A stretch of DNA of 64,000 nucleotides from Clostridiales bacterium (GTDB lineage: Bacteria > Bacillota > Clostridia > Lachnospirales > Lachnospiraceae), in the NCBI GenBank assembly GCA_018372435.1, contig JAHAJA010000005.1:139628-203627 (forward strand), in the 5' to 3' direction. Position 1 is the first letter of the stretch; each line of letters opens with the position of its first letter. The translations under genes were made by a program, and so were the position numbers. Below are positions 52,583-62,336 of the stretch, piece after piece. Below the pieces are notes generated by a model. That model searched no databases. It saw only the letters and a program-made list of their open reading frames with translations, and had not been told where the DNA came from.

Positions 52583-54034
52583 ATGAAAAGAAAATTACTT
52601 AGTTTAGTGTTATGTGTAACATTAGTCGCTTCAATGGCAGTTGGTTGTGGAAAGAAGAATAATAATTCTACAAAAAAAGATACGAATAGTACAGAAACTG
52701 CTACTGATACAACCAAAACAGATGATACGAAAGAAACAGATGACACTGCTACGACAGACACATCGGCGACAGATACTTCGTCTAGTGAATTAGCTTACAA
52801 AGGAACAATTAACATTATGCATTTCTCTACATCAGAAGAAGCACAAGGAAATGGTGGATCTGATGGATTCCGTACTATGAACCAACAATGGGCTGATGCT
52901 CATAAAGACATCAAGCTTGAACAAAATGTATTAGCTAATGATGAATATAAAAGTAAAATTGCCACTTTAGCTGGCGCAAATGACTTACCAGATGTATTCT
53001 TGTTACAAGGTATGAATACAAAAGCTTGGGCTGAACAAGGTCTTATCTTAGATATGACAGATATTATTAATACGTCTCCATATGCAGCTCAATATGATTT
53101 AAGTAAATTCTACCCATTCCAATATGATGGAAAAACTTATGGTTTACCAGCACTTTGTGAAGGTTCTTGTGCAATCGTAGCTTACGATTCAGAACTTTGG
53201 AAAGCAGCAGGATTTGATTCATTCCCTACTACTTGGGATGAAATCGTTAGCGCAAAAGCATTCTTTGATGATAAGAAAGTTACAGAAGTTGCTTTTGGTA
53301 ACAGAGACAAATGGAATATGAACTCATGTTTCTTATCAACAGTAGGTGATCGTTTTACTGGATCTGACTGGTATCACTCAATTATTGAAAAAACTGGTGC
53401 TAAATTCACAGATCAAGCATTCGTAGATTCATTAAAATTCACACAAGAAATCTTCCAAGCAGGCGTATTTAATAAGGACTTCAATGCAATCACTAACGAA
53501 GATGCGAGAGAATACTACATCGATGGATCTGCAGCAGCAGTAATCGGCGGTAACTGGGATATCTCTTATATCGGAGCTACATTAAAAGAAAGCAATCCAG
53601 AATTATATGCTAGAACTAAATTTGCTGTAATACCTCAACCTGCTGGTGCTTCAGGTTCAACAAATACTCACAACACTGGTATGGGTTATGCTGTAGCAAT
53701 CAATGCAAAAGTTGCTGATGATCCAGACAAATTAGCTGCTTGTATCGACTTAGCTTACAAATTAACTGGTTCAGATTTCTCAACATATGTTGCAGAAAAC
53801 TATGCTTTATCAGCATTGACAAAGGTTGATTCTGTAGATATGAGTAAATTTGATCAATTCACAACTGATTTCTATAATTTCTACCAAAATCCAGGCTGTG
53901 AAATCTATGACTCTTTCTTAACAGGTGCAGTTTGGGATGTATTAAATACTGATTTACAAACAATGGTTAATGGAGAAATTGATCCAGAAACAGTTGCAGC
54001 AAACGCACAAAAAGCTTACGAAGAGAATTATTAA
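52583..54034 (+). CDS. ABC importer sugar-binding lipoprotein, probable manno-oligosaccharide binding
   Basis: The 483-residue protein starts at ATG 52583 behind AAAGGAG (the longer frame begins at 52547). It has a lipoprotein signal peptide with Cys22 (MAVGC), a long Thr/Asp-rich linker (about 25-65), and a family 1 solute-binding domain (TINIMHFSTSEEAQG, DVFLLQGMNTKAWAEQG, AVIGGNWDIS). The importer genes that follow, the YesM/YesN-like pair before it, and GH2/GH36 genes after it suggest mannan or galactomannan oligosaccharides as ligand. Codon use is restricted, as for an abundant protein. Confidence 0.92.
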   Translation: MKRKLLSLVLCVTLVASMAVGCGKKNNNSTKKDTNSTETATDTTKTDDTKETDDTATTDTSATDTSSSELAYKGTINIMHFSTSEEAQGNGGSDGFRTMNQQWADAHKDIKLEQNVLANDEYKSKIATLAGANDLPDVFLLQGMNTKAWAEQGLILDMTDIINTSPYAAQYDLSKFYPFQYDGKTYGLPALCEGSCAIVAYDSELWKAAGFDSFPTTWDEIVSAKAFFDDKKVTEVAFGNRDKWNMNSCFLSTVGDRFTGSDWYHSIIEKTGAKFTDQAFVDSLKFTQEIFQAGVFNKDFNAITNEDAREYYIDGSAAAVIGGNWDISYIGATLKESNPELYARTKFAVIPQPAGASGSTNTHNTGMGYAVAINAKVADDPDKLAACIDLAYKLTGSDFSTYVAENYALSALTKVDSVDMSKFDQFTTDFYNFYQNPGCEIYDSFLTGAVWDVLNTDLQTMVNGEIDPETVAANAQKAYEENY

Positions 54035-54076
54035 GATAATAACCTACTCAAGTTGATTTGACATTATTAATGAATG

Positions 54077-54113
54077 AATTGGTTCTCGTGAGTAAACATC
54101 ATGAGAACCAATT
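54077..54113 (+). promoter_or_regulatory. Intra-operon stem-loop after the second binding-protein gene
   Basis: AATTGGTTCTCGTG (54077-54090) pairs with CATGAGAACCAATT (54100-54113) over 14 bp with one G-T pair; ATTCT follows. It lies between binding-protein and permease genes, as does 2246-2269 in the first importer operon, suggesting differential expression. Confidence 0.7.
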
Positions 54114-54140
54114 ATTCTATCGGATACAAGGAGGGAGTCT

Positions 54141-55037
54141 ATGCTTAGTTCCATACGTCCCAAGAAAAGAGTAGTATTCTTTTACTTACTTATACCAGTT
54201 CTTATTTATGTATTTTCTGTTTTTGTACCATTGGCTACTGCATTTTATTACAGTTTCTTTAACTGGAAAGGTGGCCCTAATAAAACCTTTAATGGTCTTG
54301 AAAATTACATAACATTAATTAAAGATATTAACTTCTGGAGTGCTTTTGGACATAATATATACTTGGTAATTGCCTGTATAATTGGACAGATTGGTTTAGC
54401 GTTTATATTCGTATTAATGATTAATTCAAGATATACAAAGTTAAAAGGAATTCATCGTACATTTGGTTTCTTCCCAAGTACTATTGCAGCAGTATCGATT
54501 GGATTCATTTGGAGCATGATCTATGATTACAAAAGAGGTCTATTAAATTGGTTATTAGATCTAATCGGCAAAGGAGATTCTGCTAAAGTTTGGCTGAATG
54601 AACCTAAGTTAGTAATGTTACTTATTGCAATTCCATTGATATGGCAGTTTATCGGTTATTATATGGTTATTATCTTATCAGCCATATCGTCCATTGACCA
54701 AGAGATTTTTGAAGTATCAGAGATTGATGGTGCGAATGCATTCCAAAGAGCAATATATATTGTACTTCCTTTAATTAAGAATACATTGTTAGTATGTGTT
54801 ACTTTATGTATCGCGGGTAACATGAAAGCATTCGATCATATTTACGTAATGACTTCAGGTGGTCCAGGTAGATCTTCTATGGTTATGGCACTCTATGGGT
54901 ACAAAGTTTCCTTTGGACAACAAAACATGGGATATGGTAGTGCGATATCAATTGGTATTTTCGTATTGAGCTTAATCGTTATTCTTGGCTCACAAAAATT
55001 AATTAGTTACTTCTCGAAAGATAAGGAGGTGGCATAA
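54141..55037 (+). CDS. ABC sugar importer permease, MalF-like
   Basis: The 298-residue protein has six predicted helices and the EAA loop FEVSEIDGANAFQRAIYIVLP. Its first helix, YLLIPVLIYVFSVFVPL, and the NTLLVCVTLCIAGNMKAFDHIYVMTSGGPG segment are typical of CUT1 permeases. An AAGGAGGG site precedes the ATG. Stop and start overlap by one base with the next permease gene (TAATG), so they are coupled. Confidence 0.93.
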   Translation: MLSSIRPKKRVVFFYLLIPVLIYVFSVFVPLATAFYYSFFNWKGGPNKTFNGLENYITLIKDINFWSAFGHNIYLVIACIIGQIGLAFIFVLMINSRYTKLKGIHRTFGFFPSTIAAVSIGFIWSMIYDYKRGLLNWLLDLIGKGDSAKVWLNEPKLVMLLIAIPLIWQFIGYYMVIILSAISSIDQEIFEVSEIDGANAFQRAIYIVLPLIKNTLLVCVTLCIAGNMKAFDHIYVMTSGGPGRSSMVMALYGYKVSFGQQNMGYGSAISIGIFVLSLIVILGSQKLISYFSKDKEVA

Positions 55038-55879
55038 TGGAAAAACAATCAAGACATATGTTTTCTAAGGTTTTCGTTAATTTAATTTTGATTATATTTT
55101 CATTAAGTTGTATCTTCCCATTGGTATGGATGTTTTATTCATCATTGAAAGAGAAACGTGTATTCAATGCTGATATCGTTGGTTTACCAGCAAATCCTAC
55201 CATAAGTAATTACACGAAAGTACTTACTAATCCAGATTATCATATTTATCAATCTATGTTTAACAGTTTAAGAACTACTTTCATATCTATATTATTGATT
55301 GTTACCTGCGGATTCATTGTAGGTTATATTATTTCAAGAATAAAGTTTAAATTAAATAGAGTAATCTATGTAATGTTCTTAATGGGGATGTTAATTCCAA
55401 TTCATTCCCTGCTTGTACCAGTTTATATTGTTTTTAAGAATTTTGGGTTAACAGATAAATGGTATACATTAATTATACCTTACGTAGCTTTTGGATTACC
55501 GATAGCAATATTCCTTGTGGAAGGATTTGTAAAAGGTATACCAGTCGCTCTTGAAGAAGCTGCTGCAATCGATGGAAGTAGTTTTAGCCGTACCCTGTTC
55601 AGCATTATACTTCCGGTTACAAAACCAATCCTAACAACGATTGCAATCATTCAGACCTTTGCTTGTTGGAATGAATTCTCGTTTGCATTGGTATTGATTT
55701 CTAATACTAAGTTCCAAACGGTACCGCTTGCTATGACGCAATTTACTGGTCAGTTTGCTTCGGATTACCCAAAGATTATGGCAGCGATGTTATTAACAAT
55801 GTCACCAATCCTTGTTCTTTATTTTGTGTTTAGTAAACAGATAATTAAAGGTATGGTTGCTGGTGCCGTAAAAGGATAA
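55037..55879 (+). CDS. ABC sugar importer permease, MalG-like
   Basis: The 280-residue protein has six helices, the EAA loop LEEAAAIDGSSFSRTLFSIILP and the C-terminus GMVAGAVKG typical of the second CUT1 permease. Again no ATP-binding subunit is present in the operon. It ends at the structured element at 55894. Confidence 0.93.
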   Translation: MEKQSRHMFSKVFVNLILIIFSLSCIFPLVWMFYSSLKEKRVFNADIVGLPANPTISNYTKVLTNPDYHIYQSMFNSLRTTFISILLIVTCGFIVGYIISRIKFKLNRVIYVMFLMGMLIPIHSLLVPVYIVFKNFGLTDKWYTLIIPYVAFGLPIAIFLVEGFVKGIPVALEEAAAIDGSSFSRTLFSIILPVTKPILTTIAIIQTFACWNEFSFALVLISNTKFQTVPLAMTQFTGQFASDYPKIMAAMLLTMSPILVLYFVFSKQIIKGMVAGAVKG

Positions 55880-55893
55880 GTAATATAATTAAG

Positions 55894-55975
55894 AAGACAA
55901 TCTTCATATGGTTTGGTGTAACACGGATATGTAATATCCATGAAGTCACATAAAACCTTGAAGATTGTCTTTTTA
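55894..55975. terminator. Long structured terminator element, copy B
   Basis: Outer arms AAGACAATCTTCA (55894-55906) and TGAAGATTGTCTT (55959-55971), inner GGTTT/AAACC, GTG/CAC and GGATAT/ATATCC pairings, then TTT. It matches copy A (21809-21894) in the outer arms and flanks but has a different inner stem. The stop codon of the convergent AraC gene is read from its T-run. Confidence 0.8.
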
Positions 55976-56848
55976 CTGGTGTGTGATGTGTTTGATTCTA
56001 AACTGCTTTGGTGTGATTCCTTCCTTTTGTTTAAATACACGGATAAAATGACTACAATCAGAAAAACCGGTGTCTTGACTAATATAATTTTGATCTAGGT
56101 CAGTATAGATAAGCAGGTCTTTAGCTTTTCGAATACGAATGGAAGCAATATATTCTTTGCAAGATTGCCCATAAAGAAGTTGGAAGTTTTTTGCAAAATA
56201 AGAATAACTCATATCACACATATGGGCAAGTTCATCAACACGAAGCGGTTGTTGGGAATGTTCATCTATGTATTCCGTGATTGTTTGAATCGTTCCTATA
56301 TTCGGTGCTGCTGGTGAAGTTTGTTCAACCGCAAAACCATGTTGTTTCCAGATTCGAATGATTTCAATTAGTATGTTAGAAACAGTAGAGTAAAAGCTGA
56401 TATCATAACCATATGCCTTCTTTGATAATTCATTAATACATCGTTTGAACCAATCAGCTATTGGTAGAGCTTTAAGCTCTTCTTGTTGTATATGGATTGG
56501 AGCATTTTCGTTACCCTTAGCGGTTCGAATAATTGCAACGGGTTTAAGAAAATGATCACCAATCGTGTGCAAGCTACTTAGATTCAGCTTAATAATGGCA
56601 TAATGCATATCGTCTGATGGATTATATATACTATGAATGGAACCTGGATGAAAGAATATTAAATCACCAGCTTTCAGATGATGATCTATATTGTCACAGT
56701 TAACTTGGACGGTTCCACTTACAAGATACATAATCTCAACAAAGTAATGCCAATGGGCAGCTATCTTTTCAATAAAATTCTCTCTTGTTACATAGAAGGC
56801 TTCAAAAGGAGAGTTAATCATATCGATTTTTTCATAAAGAGTTTTCAT
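55973..56848 (-). CDS. AraC-family regulator (cupin plus helix-turn-helix)
   Basis: The 291-residue protein has an N-terminal cupin (residues about 15-95; HWHYFVEIMYLVSGTVQVNCD, GDLIFFHPGSIHSIYN) that would bind a sugar, and a C-terminal AraC domain (about 190-285; LRVDELAHMCDMSYSYFAKNFQLLYG, YISQDTGFSDCSHFIRVFKQKEGITPKQF). AGGTGAT precedes the ATG. It lies divergent from the GH2/GH36 genes by 160 bases and is the likely regulator of those mannan genes. Confidence 0.92.
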   Translation of the reverse strand: MKTLYEKIDMINSPFEAFYVTRENFIEKIAAHWHYFVEIMYLVSGTVQVNCDNIDHHLKAGDLIFFHPGSIHSIYNPSDDMHYAIIKLNLSSLHTIGDHFLKPVAIIRTAKGNENAPIHIQQEELKALPIADWFKRCINELSKKAYGYDISFYSTVSNILIEIIRIWKQHGFAVEQTSPAAPNIGTIQTITEYIDEHSQQPLRVDELAHMCDMSYSYFAKNFQLLYGQSCKEYIASIRIRKAKDLLIYTDLDQNYISQDTGFSDCSHFIRVFKQKEGITPKQFRIKHITHQ

Positions 56849-57008
56849 AATATCACCTACAGAATAGATTTGTACAATTAATAGATAAGATTATTATAGC
56901 AGTGATTTAGTTAAATTGATATATTTAATTTAAGCTACAGGGAAGCTAATTTAATTCGGAACATATAGAAAATACAGAGTTATACATGTAAAGATAAGGA
57001 GAATATGT

Positions 57009-59513
57009 ATGGAACAACAAATTATTAGTTTGAATGGAGAGTGGCTTCTAAAGAGATCTGATGGGGAAGCCTTTGAAACGAACACAAGTAAAGATTGTAG
57101 TGTGGCGGAATGCAGTATTCAGATTCCAGGGTCCGTGTTATCTGGCTTACTTCAAAATCAGCTATTAGAGGATCCTTATTACCGAACCAATGAATATTTT
57201 ACAAGAGAGATGTTGCGTAATGATTTCATATTTACTAGAAGTTTTTCTATACACAAGGAAGAAGGAAAAATATATGAACTAATGTGTGATGGTATTGATA
57301 CTATTGCAGATATCTATATGAATGATAGATTGATTAAGTCAGTAGATAACATGCATGTAAGACATCAGATTACATGTACTGATGCATTAGTGAATGGAGA
57401 TAATGTAGTTCGTATATACATATATTCACCAATAACCTATATTGAAAATCATGTACCTGAACCAGGCAAGGAGATACATTTTACTGCATGTGGTGCTATG
57501 GAAGCAAATCAGTACATACGTAAAGCACATTCTATGTTTGGATGGGATTGGGGCCCACAACTACCAGATATGGGAATCTGGAGGGACATATATATTCGTA
57601 GTTATGAAGTTGCAAGCTTAGAAGATATTAAAATTGACCAAAAACATCATGATGGAATGGTTCAACTAATCGTAGATACAGAGGTTAAACTAGATTCTGG
57701 TGAGAGGGTGCAGCTAGATGAAGCAAAAAAATTATTGCCGGATTTAGAAGTAGAATATGTACTGGTTACACCAGAAGGGAATCAAATTAGCTTCCATAAT
57801 AATATGTGTATGGTGGAGCAGCCGCAACTTTGGTGGCCAAACCGATATGGGAAACAGCCGCTATATGAGATAAAGGCAACATTAACAACTAAAGGAGCTA
57901 TACTTAATGAAAAAAGTTACCGAATTGGCCTTAGAACATTAACTGTCAGTAGAGAGAAAGATTCCTGGGGAGAGGAATTTGCTATCTGCGTGAATGGAAT
58001 TAAGATATTTACGAAAGGTGCTAACTATATTCCGGAAGATTGTGTTTATTCATGGATTACTCCTAATCGTATGGAATACCTAATTGACTCTTCTGTGGAA
58101 GCAGGATATAACTGTTTGAGAGTTTGGGGAGGAGGTTATTATCCATCGGATACCTTCTACGAGATGTGTGACGAGAAAGGGTTGATTGTATGGCAAGATT
58201 TTATGTTTGCCTGTAATGTATACGAATTAACCAATGAATTAGAAGTTACTATTGAAGAGGAAGTAAGGGATAATATAAGAAGAATTCGACATCATGCTTG
58301 CCTTGGTCTTTGGTGTGGGAATAATGAAATGGAATCAGCTTGGGATCATTGGGGTGGCTTTTGTGACCATTCTGATGCGCTTAAACAGGATTATCTTGCT
58401 TTGTTTGAAGAGTTAATCCCTGTTATAGTCAATGAGGAGGATGACAAGACCTTCTATTGGCCATCATCTCCGTCGTCTGGTGGGGGATTTGACAATCCAG
58501 ATAGTGATGATATTGGTGATAGACATTATTGGGATGTGTGGCATGGTGAAAAGCCATTTAGTGATTATGAGAATTATTACTTTAGATTTTGTTCAGAATT
58601 TGGATTTCAATCCTTCCCTTGTATGGAGACAATTGAATCTTTCACGTTGCCAGAGGATAGGAACATATTCTCGGAAGTAATGGAGAGTCATCAAAAGAAT
58701 GATGCCGCTAATTCAAAGATTCTTAGATATATCTCAGACAATTTCTTGTATCCAAGAGATTTTGCTAGTTTAGTCTATGTAAGTCAAGTGTTGCAAGGAA
58801 TTGCAATCAAAGCAGGAGTTGAACACTTTAGAAGAAACAGAGGAAGATGTATGGGGTCTATCTATTGGCAGATTAATGACAATTGGCCAGTAGCCTCATG
58901 GGCAAGTATCGATTATTTTGGCAGATGGAAAGCGCTTCATTATATGGCTAGACATTTCTATGCGGACATACTTGGAAGTTTAAAAATGGAAGGAACTCAT
59001 GTTATTCCCTATATACAAAACGAGTCTTTTGTAGATACTACCTCGAAGGTAGAACTATATGTAAAAGACATGGATTGTGGAATCATACACCAGTGGTCAG
59101 AAGATATAGAGACGAAAGCATTTTGTGTTACACATACGGATGGCATTGATGTAAGTCCATATGTCAATGGCAAAGAGAACGAGATAATTATCGAAGCTAA
59201 GTTCCATCATTCAGATGGTACAACCAGTACGCAAGTTGAAGTATTAAAACCATATAAACATATGAATTTAAAAAAAGTGTCCATTAACTGTAGTACGACC
59301 AGAGTAAATGACACGTTACAAATTACATTAAAAAGTGATGCATTGGCACTATTTACTGAAATTACAGTTCATGGGGTAAATGTGATTCTATCGGATAATT
59401 TCTTTCATCTAACAGATACGAAAGAACATATATTTACGGGGGCACTTCCTACTGATTATGTAGGTATACCAGAAGTTACTGTTACTTCACTAAGCGATTC
59501 TTATAGTTTTTAG
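57009..59513 (+). CDS. GH2 beta-mannosidase
   Basis: Removes non-reducing-end beta-mannose from manno-oligosaccharides. The 834-residue protein has the GH2 order of sugar-binding beta domain (SLNGEWLLKR, IPGSV), immunoglobulin-like domain and TIM barrel. Beta-mannosidase signatures are MFGWDWGPQLPDMGIWRDI, LRVWGGGYYPSDTFYEMCDEKGLIVWQDFMFAC, the acid/base Glu440 in WCGNNEME and the nucleophile Glu530 in CSEFGFQSFP. No signal peptide: cytosolic. An AAGGAG site precedes the ATG. It follows a divergent AraC regulator and precedes the alpha-galactosidase gene. Confidence 0.94.
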   Translation: MEQQIISLNGEWLLKRSDGEAFETNTSKDCSVAECSIQIPGSVLSGLLQNQLLEDPYYRTNEYFTREMLRNDFIFTRSFSIHKEEGKIYELMCDGIDTIADIYMNDRLIKSVDNMHVRHQITCTDALVNGDNVVRIYIYSPITYIENHVPEPGKEIHFTACGAMEANQYIRKAHSMFGWDWGPQLPDMGIWRDIYIRSYEVASLEDIKIDQKHHDGMVQLIVDTEVKLDSGERVQLDEAKKLLPDLEVEYVLVTPEGNQISFHNNMCMVEQPQLWWPNRYGKQPLYEIKATLTTKGAILNEKSYRIGLRTLTVSREKDSWGEEFAICVNGIKIFTKGANYIPEDCVYSWITPNRMEYLIDSSVEAGYNCLRVWGGGYYPSDTFYEMCDEKGLIVWQDFMFACNVYELTNELEVTIEEEVRDNIRRIRHHACLGLWCGNNEMESAWDHWGGFCDHSDALKQDYLALFEELIPVIVNEEDDKTFYWPSSPSSGGGFDNPDSDDIGDRHYWDVWHGEKPFSDYENYYFRFCSEFGFQSFPCMETIESFTLPEDRNIFSEVMESHQKNDAANSKILRYISDNFLYPRDFASLVYVSQVLQGIAIKAGVEHFRRNRGRCMGSIYWQINDNWPVASWASIDYFGRWKALHYMARHFYADILGSLKMEGTHVIPYIQNESFVDTTSKVELYVKDMDCGIIHQWSEDIETKAFCVTHTDGIDVSPYVNGKENEIIIEAKFHHSDGTTSTQVEVLKPYKHMNLKKVSINCSTTRVNDTLQITLKSDALALFTEITVHGVNVILSDNFFHLTDTKEHIFTGALPTDYVGIPEVTVTSLSDSYSF

Positions 59514-59554
59514 TAACTGATTATATTGTTTAAAACCTCTCGTAAAACTTGCCT

Positions 59555-59619
59555 TCGTCAATTTGCACATATAAAACTTGACATAACATTTTCACACGTA
59601 AATTTGTGCATATTGACGA
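59555..59619. promoter_or_regulatory. Inverted repeat between GH2 and GH36 genes
   Basis: TCGTCAATTTGCACA (59555-59569) and TGTGCATATTGACGA (59605-59619) are inverted copies over 15 bases with one mismatch, 35 bases apart. The loop contains TTGACA (59578-59583) without a clear -10. It could be a two-site operator or an RNA hairpin; no T-run follows. Confidence 0.45.
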
Positions 59620-59713
59620 GTCCATAATTGAAATTGGTTATAGGCACCCTAAGCAGTAACTTAAACATGCACGTGAAGGTTTCGGGTAACTGATAAAAAG
59701 AAAGGATAAGCGT

Positions 59714-61882
59714 ATGGAATATATTAAGATTAAGGAAAACGGGATTAACGTAGTTTTTGGAATAACAAAAGATTATCAATTAAAATTACTTCATTTTTCG
59801 CATACTGATTTTAATGAGGAGGATTTATGCAGGCCATCTGCAGAATGTAAACCGGAAGAAGTCAGTAGAAGAGAGCAGTATATACAAGAAGCTTTTCAAT
59901 TAGTGCAGGTTAATCTAGCAGGATATAACAGGCCATATGAGAAACATGGTAACAAACATATCGTTACCGCGCCGGGATATCTTTTACGATATGTTGGTAT
60001 GGAAGATACGAATAATGAGATTGGTAGAAAGCTTGTAATTACGCAAGAAGATATCGATGTTACCAAAACACGAGTGGTTACAACCATGCAATTCTATAAG
60101 GGTACATCTGTCGTTAGATTTCATAACCAGATCACGAATGTAGGAACCGAGGCACAGACGTTAGAATACATATCTTCCTTTTGTTATACTGGAATTGAGA
60201 AGGAAGGTGCGTTGTCATCCGATGATAAGATGAATATGTGGATTCCTTACAATGGTTGGCAAAAAGAGATGAGCTGGAAGAGATTTAGCTTTCCTGATCT
60301 TGGTATGGCACAGACACAACCAACAGTGACCCAAAGAACTTCTCAAGTAATTGAGGTTACCAATACGGGAAACTGGTCTACTAAAAAATATCTACCTATG
60401 GGATACCTTGAGAATACAGAGGCACATACAAGCCTTTATTGGCAGATAGAACATAATGGTTCTTGGCATTATGAAATTGGTGACCAGAATAATAATTACT
60501 ACCTTAATGTAAGCGGTCCAACCGAGATACAGTCTCAATGGTACAAGGTTTTAAACCCAGGGGAGTCCTTCGAATCCATTCCAGTAGCAGTTGGTGTAGC
60601 TAAAGATGACTTCGAAGTTGCTATGGGAGAATTAACAAAATATCGTCGTATGATACGTAGATCGAATCGAGATGATGAAGAATTACCAGTTATCTTTAAT
60701 GATTATATGAATTGTCTCTTTGGAGATCCTACGACAGAGAAAGAGTTTCCATTAATAGATGCTGCAGCAGATAGTGGATGCGAGTATTATGTTATTGACG
60801 CTGGTTGGTATGCACCAGGAGAATGGTGGGATAGTGTAGGCGAGTGGAAAGAAAGTAAAGAGCGATTTCCTAATGGAATTAAGGAAGTGACTGATTATAT
60901 CAGAAGTAAAGGTATGATAGCAGGTGTTTGGCTTGAACTTGAGGTCATGGGCATCGAGTGTGAGAAAGCAAAGAAAGCACCAGATGATTGGTTTTTCGTT
61001 CGCCATGGAAAGAGAGTATTCGACCGAAGCAGGTATCAGTTAGATTTTAGAAATCCAGAAGTAATTGCCCATGTAGATGAAGTAATCGACCGTGTTGTAC
61101 GTGATTATGGTGCCGGCTATATTAAGATGGATTATAATATTGAACCGGGAGCTGGAACAGAACTTGATGCTGATAGTGTGGGGCAAGGTTTATTAGAGCA
61201 TGAAAGAGCATATCTTAGATGGTTAGATGGAGTGTTTGCAAGATATCCAGATCTAGTTATTGAGAACTGTTCTAGTGGTGGATTGCGAATTGACTATGCG
61301 TTACTAAGTCGTTATAGCATTCAGTCTACATCGGATCAAGAAGATTATAGAAATTATGCTACAATCTCCGCCAATGCCATCACAGGTGTTACGCCAGAAC
61401 AGGCTGCGGTATGGTCTTATCCAATGAAGAATGGTGATAAAGAAGAAGTAATCTTTAATATGATTAATTCTATGTTATTGCGAATTCATCAAAGTGGACA
61501 TCTTGCAGAACTGTCGGAAGAGAGACTTGCTCTTGTGAAAGAAGGCATTGCATGTTATAAGGGCATAAGAAACGATATCAAGAATGCCCTACCATTCTGG
61601 CCAAATGGTTTAGCAGATAACAAAGATACTTGGTTATGCTCTGGAATTAAGAATGAGAATAAAGCATATCTTGCTGTATGGAAACGATATGCCAAGGAAG
61701 ATGCCTGGGAGATTAATTTGGAGAAAAGCCTATGTGCAGAAGGTAAAAGAATAAAGGAAGTAAGATGTATCTATCCTGTAAAGGAAGAAACAGAATTCGT
61801 ATATGATATGGATAAAATGAAATTAATTGTTTCATTTGAAAAACAGGTCATGGCTAGACTTTTTGAAATTGTTATTGAATAG
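59714..61882 (+). CDS. GH36 alpha-galactosidase
   Basis: Removes alpha-1,6-galactose side chains from galactomannan oligosaccharides, raffinose or melibiose. The 722-residue protein has an N-terminal beta-sandwich domain, then the TIM barrel with YYVIDAGWYAPGEWWDSVGEW, the nucleophile Asp473 in IKMDYNIEPG, ENCSSGGLRIDYALL, and the acid/base Asp541 in STSDQEDYRNY. No signal peptide: cytosolic. AAAGGA precedes the ATG. Following the GH2 beta-mannosidase gene, it completes breakdown of galactomanno-oligosaccharides. Confidence 0.95.
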   Translation: MEYIKIKENGINVVFGITKDYQLKLLHFSHTDFNEEDLCRPSAECKPEEVSRREQYIQEAFQLVQVNLAGYNRPYEKHGNKHIVTAPGYLLRYVGMEDTNNEIGRKLVITQEDIDVTKTRVVTTMQFYKGTSVVRFHNQITNVGTEAQTLEYISSFCYTGIEKEGALSSDDKMNMWIPYNGWQKEMSWKRFSFPDLGMAQTQPTVTQRTSQVIEVTNTGNWSTKKYLPMGYLENTEAHTSLYWQIEHNGSWHYEIGDQNNNYYLNVSGPTEIQSQWYKVLNPGESFESIPVAVGVAKDDFEVAMGELTKYRRMIRRSNRDDEELPVIFNDYMNCLFGDPTTEKEFPLIDAAADSGCEYYVIDAGWYAPGEWWDSVGEWKESKERFPNGIKEVTDYIRSKGMIAGVWLELEVMGIECEKAKKAPDDWFFVRHGKRVFDRSRYQLDFRNPEVIAHVDEVIDRVVRDYGAGYIKMDYNIEPGAGTELDADSVGQGLLEHERAYLRWLDGVFARYPDLVIENCSSGGLRIDYALLSRYSIQSTSDQEDYRNYATISANAITGVTPEQAAVWSYPMKNGDKEEVIFNMINSMLLRIHQSGHLAELSEERLALVKEGIACYKGIRNDIKNALPFWPNGLADNKDTWLCSGIKNENKAYLAVWKRYAKEDAWEINLEKSLCAEGKRIKEVRCIYPVKEETEFVYDMDKMKLIVSFEKQVMARLFEIVIE

Positions 61883-61936
61883 AAAGATATGATCTAAGGG
61901 ACAATAAACCTATCAGATAAAATAGGAGGTTATGTT

Positions 61937-62152
61937 ATGGACTATTTTGGTATAGGTTTATGGGCATTCCCGGTAGCCATTGAGAATAATAAAAGACTAA
62001 CAGAGGCTGAGAAAGAACAACTATATTTTCGTTGTAAAGATAATCACCAAGGTCTGGAAGCGGATAGAGTACTGAATGGTGATAATCTTGAAGACAAAGT
62101 CGATTCATTTATGAATCTGGCAATCTTATCTAGTGTTAATAAGAACGTTTAA
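61937..62152 (+). CDS. Small protein of unknown function
   Basis: A 71-residue ORF with a strong AGGAGG site, 54 bases after the GH36 gene and before a terminator, so probably the last gene of the operon. It begins MDYFGIGLWAFPVAIE and has a charged, helical middle (RLTEAEKEQLYFRCKD). I recognise no family. Confidence 0.65.
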   Translation: MDYFGIGLWAFPVAIENNKRLTEAEKEQLYFRCKDNHQGLEADRVLNGDNLEDKVDSFMNLAILSSVNKNV

Positions 62153-62207
62153 ATGAATGAGGACGTTGCTAAATATAAAGATTAATCATTTTGCAACTAC
62201 CTAGTAG

Positions 62208-62251
62208 GCATCAGATTTCAGAGTTTATTATATGAAATCTGATGCTATTTT
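62208..62251 (+). terminator. Terminator of the GH2/GH36 operon
   Basis: GCATCAGATTTCA (62208-62220) pairs with TGAAATCTGATGC (62233-62245) in a 13-bp stem, followed by TATTTT. Confidence 0.88.
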
Positions 62252-62336
62252 ATAATCTCTTATAGAAAAGAATTCGTGAATTGAATAGTAGGGTAGATAC
62301 ATATAATCTAGATAAGTAATAATTTGGTGAACGATT

